64,000 bases of DNA from Trichosporon coremiiforme (lineage: Eukaryota; Basidiomycota; Tremellomycetes; Trichosporonales; Trichosporonaceae): the NCBI GenBank assembly GCA_039545355.1, contig BCJJ01000014.1, forward strand, positions 62,001 to 126,000, written 5' to 3'. This document shows, piece after piece, positions 57,183-64,000 of the stretch. A program made the translations under genes and the position numbers. The notes under the pieces were generated by a model, which was not told where the DNA came from, did no database searches, and saw nothing but the letters and a program-made list of their open reading frames with translations. How positions within the stretch are numbered: the stretch's first letter is position 1; the number at the start of each line of letters is the position of its first letter.

Positions 57183-57374
57183 GCACATCTTGCGATGTGC
57201 AGCAGTGCTTTTGGACGGTTGTTTGGTGGGGAAGTGAGGGTACAATGGTGGCGGCGCAGGGTGATGGTGGTGGCTAGACCGCGAGCCTCCAGTGACAGCT
57301 CAAAGGGGTTATAGCGAATTCAGTGGCTTAGAAAGCATTTAGACTGCATGCATTACAGCTTTGAAGGCAGTCAA

Positions 57375-57890
57375 CTATTGCTGTGGATTGGGTACGTATA
57401 CTACGCAATGGTCCTTATCCTGCGAGGAGCAGCAGCCATCAGCGCTGCAGGAGCTGCCGTCAGCGTTTTTCGAAGTGTCAACTTACGCCTCGGCGGGACA
57501 AGCCCAGGAGTGGCCGTTTTCGTGGCACTGCTGCCAGGTGTGGTCGACCTCGGGAGCCTCGACTGTGAAAGCCTGGATTTCGCGGCGATGGTGAGAGGCG
57601 TCGAGCATGCCAACTCTGCTCTGGGGGTGAGAATTGCCCATGTTGTGCGGTGGTGTATCTGGAGGAGAGTTGAAATGAGAACATATCGAGGGAAGGAGGC
57701 CGCAGGCTTCCTTTTGTACCATTCGGACACTCTTGATGCTTGGTTGCCCAACGAAAACGGCACTGGTTGGCATTTGCCTGCAACACCCGGACGGTGTCTG
57801 CTTCTCGGGCTGCAGAAGGATGCCCAGCCGCGCTGTTCGAGAACTCGTGCTATGCGTTGTCTGCCGTTGCCACTGGCGCTGTTTGGCCAT
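57375..57890 (-). CDS. Small Cys/His-containing protein, uncertain
   Basis: A two-exon model (57890-57487 and 57453-57375) joins through a very good 33-nt intron (donor GTAAGT, GCTGACGGCAG). The first exon ends with IQAFTVEAPEVDHTWQQCHE and NGHSWACPAEA. The second encodes SCSADGCCSSQDKDHCVVYV and PNPQQ, then TAG. The join makes a Cys/His-rich C-terminus that would be lost in either frame without splicing, which supports reality. The N-terminal part (MAKQRQWQRQTTHSTSSRT) has poor character and the true start may lie in another exon upstream. No family recognised. Confidence 0.4.
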
Positions 57891-57914
57891 TCATCACCGC
57901 GAGCTTCCTAAGGA

Positions 57915-58120
57915 GTCATGCGAAATAGGCCTCCGGCTCATGCGGAGCGAGGAGGAGAAGCGTAGTGTGCCCGTTGAAGTTGCTCCGTTCGTACCTAGCC
58001 CAAAACTCTAATTCCTCGAGCAGACGGGTGCTCTCGCGGCGTTGGCATCTTCCCCACTTCTGACATTGCAGTGTGGAGATAACACAGGTGTCGGTGCATG
58101 TCCCTGGGTGACATGAAGAA
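57915..58120 (-). CDS. Coding-like Cys-rich frame, partial
   Basis: One frame reads CHPGTCTDTCVISTLQCQKW, GRCQRRESTRLLEELEFWAR and YERSNFNGHTTLLLLAPHEP before TGA at 57915-57917. The Cys spacing and amphipathic tail look like protein, but there is no start codon in frame and an overlapping frame (FLHRTPQKNAAESFFMSPRD) also looks plausible. It may be an upstream exon of the neighbouring gene or a relic. Confidence 0.25.
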
Positions 58121-59359
58121 GCTCTCGGCTGCGTTCTTCTGCGGAGTACGGTGCAGGAAATGCCAGCCAGGGCCGTTACGTACTGGCCGGGCGGAGCAGG
58201 CTGCTCGAGGTGCAGATTTCACACTTGTGTCCACAAGAGTGTGGAACTGGATTGCAGTGGAGTACTGCTGCTGCATGCAGCTCTCGCATGAGGTGCAACC
58301 GGGCGGAAAACTGCACGAGCGAACGGATAGCTTGATGGTGCGGTATGTTGCAAACTGGAACCTTCTGTCCGGAGCCCTTCCTTTGCGAGGCGGTACCCTG
58401 ATAATAACGATAATTTCGGGGATTTTATGACCGCTCGAGTCAGGGGAAGTCAGTTATATGAGAGCATAACTCATCACCAGCTGCTAAGAATAATAAGGCT
58501 TTGAAGAAAGCGTGATTTACTAAGTGGGACCGGTTTAAGTTCGGTTGTCACTTATGGCCCTGCTTTTTTATTATATTTTATAGTTTGGAGACACAGAGAA
58601 GCGCCCGCCTTAGTATTCTCTACAAATATGCCAACCGTACACATGCCCCGGCTCCAGCCCCGCATCGTCCGCTGGGTGAAGCGCGGGGTAGAAGCTACAT
58701 CGTCCTTGCTACATGTACGACCACTGTATGCATGCGGCAGGGTCAGGAGAACATGTGCGGCATCAGATGCAGTGGCCCTCCCGTGGAGGAGCGGAGAATG
58801 GAGAGCTTACAGCGTTGTGGTTTAGACATGGCTGTGGCTGAGAACGGCCAGCAAGTGCGGGGGTCCTTTTTAAGACTACCACAGTATGCTGTGTGACAAA
58901 ACGGAACCGGACCCTACTGAATATTGTGCTTCCGTCGTGCTTCGACCGGTCGGCAGTGGCGGAAGAGTACCTCTACGTCCGGGGTTCGCTATCGGCCAGC
59001 GGCCATCGGTCTGGCCCCCGAGAACGAACTTTAGCTATTCCCGGCCGATCCCAGAACAGGCTTTGCTATTCAGTACTCTATCGCTGTTCGTAAACGAGCA
59101 CATGCATGAGTGGTGAAGTGCCCGAGAGTGATGCAGAGTGAGCTTGTTAAGAAAGGTGGGAGCACGTCGGGCTGAGTCCGAGGCGCCTTGCTCTGCCCGC
59201 TGCCCGCCCTCACGACCTCTAGAAAAAAAAAGACGCCAGCTGGCGGTTATCTGTTCATACCCTAACGTCGCTACGAGGCCCTGTCACCTCACGACGCCCA
59301 GACGCCGGCTGACGGTTATCTATCCATGCCCCTACGTCGCTACGAGCAGCTATCGTAGA
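58121..59359. other. Intergenic region, AT-richer, with a 47-bp direct repeat
   Basis: The part at 58,430-58,620 is distinctly AT-rich for this window (long T/A tract near 58,565-58,585). No gene is secure. Confidence 0.45.
59231..59346. repeat. Pair of 47-bp direct repeats
   Basis: Copies at 59231-59277 and 59300-59346 begin AGACGCC(A/G)GCTG and end CTACGTCGCTACGAG-like. They differ at about six positions and lie just past the stop of the F-box-like gene. Confidence 0.9.
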
Positions 59360-62005
59360 TCACGGGCCGGCATCTCTTAGTGTCGAGGCCTCTGTCGGCC
59401 AGTACGCCGGGCGTGCACTTCGCTCGAGTTCGATCTCCTCCCACCCGTCCTTCCCGAAATGTCTACGGTACTCGTCCAGCGAGTAGAACTTGATCTCTCC
59501 CAGCGTTGCATCCACCATTCCATCGATAGCTTCCGGGAGGAGCTCGGGGTTGAAGCCGTCGCACATGGTGTTGGTGATGGCGCCGACAAGATTCCAACAC
59601 ACCATCTCCTTGATCTGCTCAAAGGTGACGTCCGGCCGCAGTCCCAGGGCGGCAAGTGGAACATCTTGTAGACCTATGATGTTGATGGAGACCGGGGATC
59701 GATCTCTGATGAAGGTGGACCAGAACTCGCCGAAGAAGCCCATGGCGCGGGGATTTTCGGCTCCAGTCAGTTTCTCTGGTTCCGTGGGCTGCGTCGATGC
59801 AGGCGGAGCAGCCTGCGGCGTCTCGACAGGGGTGAACATCACGTTGATCGCATTTGTCGAGCAGTGCTCCCAGTGGTCCCCACTGAACGTTGTTTGGCGC
59901 AGCACCTCCGGCCAGGAAGAATCGTAGAGAACGTTTAACGTGATGCTCGGTATGCTGCCGACCTTGAAGCTCGCCTCTTGCACCATGATTTGGCACATCG
60001 GAGCGCTTTGAGCACGAATTGGGGCGGCGAGTGTCCCATCACACACGCGCACGTACAGCTCGGCTGCGGTACAAGGAGTCACGTCGTAGCTGTCTGAAGT
60101 GTGTCGAACTACCCTGACGAGGGGCGCGGTGAAGGGGTCGATGAGCCGCTCCACAAGATCCCACTGTACGTCCTCCTCCTTCACGACCAGGTCCATGAAA
60201 CGCGTGTGAACAAGCCGTTCCATCGACTTGGCATGCGCGCGCACGCCAGCTGCGGTAGGTTGCACTGACCAAAACTCGAACAGGAGTGGTAGGCGTCCTC
60301 CGGACGATACCAGAGAAAGTCTGGCCGCCTTCTTCTCCATGGGGAACAGGCGTGCGAGCTCCTCGACCTCCCAGTCGGATTCCTCCTCGTGCTGGTTAGG
60401 CCGCCCGGGTGGCGGTGACGTATCATTCCCGCCCTCAACCTCCATGGGTTCGCCCGAGGCACTCCCTCCCTCGCTGCCGCTGTGGTTCTCCTGCGTGCCC
60501 TCGTCGTTGACAACGGCTTGGGTGCCATCGACTTCGACAACATCACTTTGTCCAATCCCATTGGACATGTCGCCATCCTCGCCTCCAGGCTCTGCTCCTT
60601 CCTCAGCCTCCGGTTCCGAGTCATAGCGCTCGCTCTCGTCATCGGAGCCCATAAGGGCAACAAGGCGACTCGCGTACTCCCTTCTCTCTTCCTCGCTTGG
60701 CATGTTGCTTTCATCCCGGGTGCCCATCACTACATGGCGGAAGAGAACGGAGTCAACGTCCCAGCTCCATCTTTTCGAAACGGCACGCATAGCGAGAACC
60801 GCGGCTCGGTCCTCCTTGCTCGCCGCGGGCTTCCAAAGCGATTGGGTTACAAGCCTGCACAGCGTGTCCTCTGGCTCCCGCTGAAACGGTGGATCCGGGC
60901 GGGCAGTGTCCGTCGTGCGCTCAATGGAGGTGTAAAGCTCGTAGGTTTCCTCGCCCACCTGTTGGCGGTACTCGCCCTTGCTAATGAAGTTGGCTTGAGT
61001 GAGGCGATCGGACGGGTGCAGATTCGCCAGGGCAGACAGGTTCTCCTGCACTGCGGCGACGACGTTGGTCCCTGTCTCAAGCCCGAACGCCCGAGGATCG
61101 GCAGCCTCAAGCCCCACAAACACCAACGGTTTGTGCGGCCTCCACAACCACTCCATGAACGGTGCCAAGCGGGGCAGGATCGCCTCCTCGTCTCCCCGCT
61201 CGTACTCCTCGTCTTCGCCATCTTCTTCCTGTTCAACTTCAAAGATCACCGTCACCGTCTGCACTCGTGGGGCTGCGTACGCGCCGTATTCGAGGCGCAG
61301 TTCCTCAAGCGACTCGGTGATCCAGCTCCTCTTGATGTGTACGACGAGTACAGCATTGACAGGTGATACACGCCCATCGACGTGGGGTTGGTGCGCCGCC
61401 GCGACCTGACACACAGTGCCGTACGGCACGTGACCGCCGAGTTCGCTCGAGAGCTCCAGTACGTCGACTGTGACGTCAGCGTTGACGACGAACGGTGCCG
61501 CCCGTGGACGGCGTACGACCCGCACGCCGGTGAGGTCAATCAGCAAGTCGGCGTCCAGCGCCTCCGTGAAAGGCAGAGTGCTTTGCGAGAATTTAGCGGG
61601 CGAAAGGTAATCCACAACCCGTGCGTAGCGCAGCCGGCTGCGCAGGCGCTCTCGGTTGGCTTGCCACTCCTTGTCCCATGGGCTTGCGGGGAGAAGCGCA
61701 CTGTGCATCATTGGCAGCGGTAGTACCTTGTACACGTCGGTCGGGTCGGGGGCAAAGATAGCGGGTCGGATGTTCAGAAATCCACACGACGAGATCGTTA
61801 CATGCTTGAAAAGAGCTGAGTCGGCACGCTCGCTCCAGTGGCGACTAACCGCACGCCAGGACAGGAGGAGGGAGCGGTCGCCTTCAGATGCCAAGGCGAC
61901 GCTGTGATCGAACACGAGATCGACGAGATGAGGATAGAATCTGTGGTCAAGCATGGCTGCAACAGACGACGGGATGTCGCCATCTATGCCCGCGGAGGGA
62001 GACAT
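59360..62005 (-). CDS. F-box-like protein with two internally duplicated halves (881 aa)
   Basis: Single exon from the ATG at 62005. The first unit (about residues 18-70: FYPHLVDLVFDHSVALASEG, SWRAVSRHWSERADSALFKHV) has the layout of fungal F-box motifs, in which a helical hairpin binds Skp1. A second, weaker unit near residues 385-440 repeats the pattern (AVLAMRAVSKRWSWDVDSVLFRHVV). Further parallel segments follow each (VRVVRRPRAAPF versus LVRVVRHTSDSYDV; GEYRQQVGEETYELY versus DEYRRHFGKDGWEEIE). The halves are joined by a 120-residue acidic linker rich in Glu, Gly and Ser. Substrate-receptor function in ubiquitin ligases is plausible for true F-box proteins but not shown here. The architecture looks lineage-specific. 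Confidence 0.8.
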   Translation of the reverse strand: MSPSAGIDGDIPSSVAAMLDHRFYPHLVDLVFDHSVALASEGDRSLLLSWRAVSRHWSERADSALFKHVTISSCGFLNIRPAIFAPDPTDVYKVLPLPMMHSALLPASPWDKEWQANRERLRSRLRYARVVDYLSPAKFSQSTLPFTEALDADLLIDLTGVRVVRRPRAAPFVVNADVTVDVLELSSELGGHVPYGTVCQVAAAHQPHVDGRVSPVNAVLVVHIKRSWITESLEELRLEYGAYAAPRVQTVTVIFEVEQEEDGEDEEYERGDEEAILPRLAPFMEWLWRPHKPLVFVGLEAADPRAFGLETGTNVVAAVQENLSALANLHPSDRLTQANFISKGEYRQQVGEETYELYTSIERTTDTARPDPPFQREPEDTLCRLVTQSLWKPAASKEDRAAVLAMRAVSKRWSWDVDSVLFRHVVMGTRDESNMPSEEERREYASRLVALMGSDDESERYDSEPEAEEGAEPGGEDGDMSNGIGQSDVVEVDGTQAVVNDEGTQENHSGSEGGSASGEPMEVEGGNDTSPPPGRPNQHEEESDWEVEELARLFPMEKKAARLSLVSSGGRLPLLFEFWSVQPTAAGVRAHAKSMERLVHTRFMDLVVKEEDVQWDLVERLIDPFTAPLVRVVRHTSDSYDVTPCTAAELYVRVCDGTLAAPIRAQSAPMCQIMVQEASFKVGSIPSITLNVLYDSSWPEVLRQTTFSGDHWEHCSTNAINVMFTPVETPQAAPPASTQPTEPEKLTGAENPRAMGFFGEFWSTFIRDRSPVSINIIGLQDVPLAALGLRPDVTFEQIKEMVCWNLVGAITNTMCDGFNPELLPEAIDGMVDATLGEIKFYSLDEYRRHFGKDGWEEIELERSARPAYWPTEASTLRDAGP

Positions 62006-62407
62006 GACTGGAATGGGAGACGTGGTGTTGCAAACAGAGGGGTGTCGTCGCGCTGGATGTCGTTCTCAACGTGTCGCGCACGGTTCTCCCCTGGGCAATG
62101 CAATACAGTCAACTTGTCGCAGCGTCGATCTTCTACAGTTGATCCCGTTCGTCGGATCCGAGTATCATCCAATGCTTGGCATTGGCGCTGGCGCAATTCA
62201 CAAGTCACGCGCGGAAGGCCGGCAGCATGTACTGCGGTCAGCCCGCATGTCAGAACAACTGCTCAGTCACGAAGACGAAACATAGAGGCGCCAAAAATGC
62301 ATCCTATGTAAATATAAGCGTGTGCTGTGATGTTGTACGTCGTGTATCGCGATTGGTTAAGGTAGTCATGAAGTTGACGGGCCGCGTTATCGTCATGAGC
62401 CAGGTGC
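62006..62407. other. Intergenic region
   Basis: Upstream sequence of the F-box-like gene and 3' flank of the coiled-coil gene. No gene is seen. Confidence 0.45.
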
Positions 62408-63500
62408 TCAGGCACCTCCCCTCAGCATGATGTTGCGGCGAATGCTCTCAAGCGCATCTCGGGCCTGCTCGAGGTTCTGCGCCGCCTGCTGGACACGAGG
62501 GCTCTGAGCCGAGCTCTGCGCTTGTACCTGGCCGACGAGGGCGTGCAGCTGCTTCTGGGCGTTGCGGAGCTCAGTATCGGCATCGTCTACACGCTGGCGG
62601 AAGGCGAGCTCGGACCACGTAGTGTCGAAGAAGACGTCCGAGATCATGTTGCCCTTCGGCATCTGCACGTCCTTCAGTCCGGGGAGTCCGGGCAGGAGCT
62701 GCTGAGCCTGCTCGACCAGTAGCCGGGCCTGGTCGACCTCGCGCTGGGCTTTGGCGAGCTCAGAGTGCTCCACCATAGCCACGTCGTCGACACCGCCGTA
62801 CGAGTTCATGGTAGCGTAATCAGTGCTCGAGTCGACAATCTTGGTCGCCTGCTGCAGGTGCGTGTCCGCCTGAGTGAGGTACGCAACCGCGCGCTGCTCG
62901 TTGACGGTGTTGCCCTGCGAAGCGTTGTACTCGTCGAGAGCAGCGCGGTAGTTTGCCTCGAGCCTATCCTCCTCGGGGAACGCGGGGGTGGGTCCATCGA
63001 ACACGCGGCGGTAAAGGGCGTCGAGCTCAGTCTTCGTGCGCTCGTAGCTGTCGACGGCGCCGCGAAGCTCGTTCACCTGCTCGGTCAAGCGGCGCACCTG
63101 GTCCTCGAGGACGGCAGTGCGAGCGGCCGCGGTCTGTTCGGCGGTAAGCGCGGCAACGTACTCGGCCTCCTCCTTCGCCTCGAGCTCGGTAAGGCGCTCG
63201 CGGCCGTGAACGGGGTGCTTGATCTTGACCCAGAGACGCTTCATCGTTCGGTTCTCGATCGCTTTCCAGTCCTTGAATTCCTTGCCCGTCTTGGCATGCA
63301 GCGCAGCGACGCCTGCCTGCTCGGCAGCCAGGCCGGACTGGCTCTGCTCCAGCTGACGCTGGACCGCTGTGAGCGTCGGCGGCGCGTACGACAGGGACTG
63401 CAGCCGGCCCAAGAGGTTGGAATGCTACACGTCAGCCATTGTTGATTCGAGAACGGCGATGAGCACTCACAGCCTGCAGATCGATTTGAGGGACGGTCAT
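62408..63500 (-). CDS. Coiled-coil protein of unknown function
   Basis: Exon 1 (MTVPQIDLQA from 63500) is joined by a short intron (GTGAGT...GGCTGACGTGTAG) to a long exon opening HSNLLGRLQSLSYAPPTLTA. The product of about 350 residues is almost all amphipathic helix (QRQLEQSQSGLAAEQAGVAA, AARTAVLEDQVRRLTEQVNE, KAQREVDQARLLVEQAQQLL, QNLEQARDALESIRRN). A conserved-looking turn lies in its middle (PKGNMISDVFFDTTWSELAF). A soluble structural or scaffolding protein is likely. Similar long coiled-coil proteins of unknown role occur in basidiomycetes. Confidence 0.85.
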
Positions 63501-64000
63501 GATGATGTGTGAGTAGGAAAGAACGTTGCAGCGGGGCGTTAAGAGCTTAGATGTCCTTAGGGCGCTCTGTATCAGTCCATCGTCGGCGTCGGGAGACTCG
63601 CTGATCGACGCCATAAACAATTATAGGACCGGAGCCCCGCCGGATGCGCCCAGGAAGAGTCGCGTTCCGACGCCGTCACCCTGCACCCACTGCATCTTAC
63701 GCAGACGGAGTGGGCGACGCTCTCCAACATCTCGATCAGTTCGTTGTTGTTGGCATGGTTGCTCGCGCACGCCAACGAGCTCGGACGGACGCCATATTGT
63801 GAGAATGTTGTGATCATTGTCTTCAGTGCTCTGGACCCAATGCTGTCTACGCGTCTGCTTTTCTCTATGGTAGTCCCTGATTTGCCACCAAGGCGCATTA
63901 CGCCGCGTTTTCGATTTCTCTTTCACCGGCAGCGCAATCCACCGCAAAAATCATGCAACACCTGGACTTTATTCGGCGCATACGCGCTGTTTTGGTGTTC
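63501..64000. other. Trailing region
   Basis: Upstream sequence of the coiled-coil gene to the window edge. A - strand frame (63,947-63,621) and its neighbours show no domain. No gene is called. Confidence 0.4.

Noticed and set aside
57348..57911. 187-codon + strand frame with hydrophobic stretches
   Set aside because: It overlaps the better-supported spliced - strand model and shows no conserved pattern.

Overview
The window is from a nuclear chromosome of a fungus. Nearly every recognisable gene is split by very short introns (about 33-55 nt) with GTGAGT/GTACGT-type donors, CTGAC or CTAAC branch points close to the acceptor, and GC-rich exons. Both tRNA genes also carry introns. This pattern, with Zn2Cys6 and flavocytochrome b2 genes and a lineage-specific F-box-like protein, fits a basidiomycete yeast of the Tremellomycetes, perhaps Trichosporonales. 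The taxonomic placement is inference.

Layout. 1-1.9 kb: no firm gene, a decamer repeat. 1.9-3.0 (-): complex I subunit NDUFS3. 4.0-8.2 (+): a 1,378-residue low-complexity protein. 8.8-12.0 (-): CSC1/OSCA-type membrane channel. 13.0-15.0 (+): DUF676 lipase-like protein. 15.1-16.8 (-) and 17.3-19.0 (+): a divergent pair of flavocytochrome b2-type lactate dehydrogenases. 19.5-21.1 (-): KGD2. 22.2-23.4 (-): HIS6. 24.3-26.2 (+): a third flavocytochrome b2 paralogue. 26.5-28.8 (+): SLS1-like mitochondrial protein. 29.5-30.2 (-): dynactin subunit 6. 30.4-31.1 (+): a DUF1770/Atg43-like tail-anchored protein whose stop codon is followed by an open, repetitive acidic reading frame. 32.2-33.9 (-): single-pass Ser/Thr-rich membrane protein. 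33.9-39.3: more than 5 kb with no convincing gene. 39.3-42.4 (-): Zn2Cys6 regulator. 43.4-44.4 (+): two-span mitochondrial membrane protein. 44.7-48.4 (+): TTI1. 48.5-49.8 (-): dCMP deaminase. 50.5-51.2 (+): GNAT acetyltransferase. 51.34-51.45 (-): tRNA-Leu(CAA).

From 51.6 kb on the region looks accessory. It holds an unrecognised Cys-rich gene, a complete 1,756-bp Tc1/mariner element (53,619-55,374) inserted at a TA inside a host gene, a frameshifted gene-like stretch, a tRNA-Gly(GCC) with a tiny intron, further Cys-rich frames, an internally duplicated F-box-like protein and a coiled-coil protein.

Many housekeeping genes in the first half serve mitochondria: NDUFS3, three intermembrane-space-type lactate dehydrogenases, KGD2, SLS1-like, the Atg43-like protein and the two-span protein. 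They are separate eukaryotic transcription units, so this is co-location and not an operon. The best discoveries are the transposon-split gene, the three lactate dehydrogenase paralogues within 11 kb, and the in-frame acidic extension behind a TAA stop.
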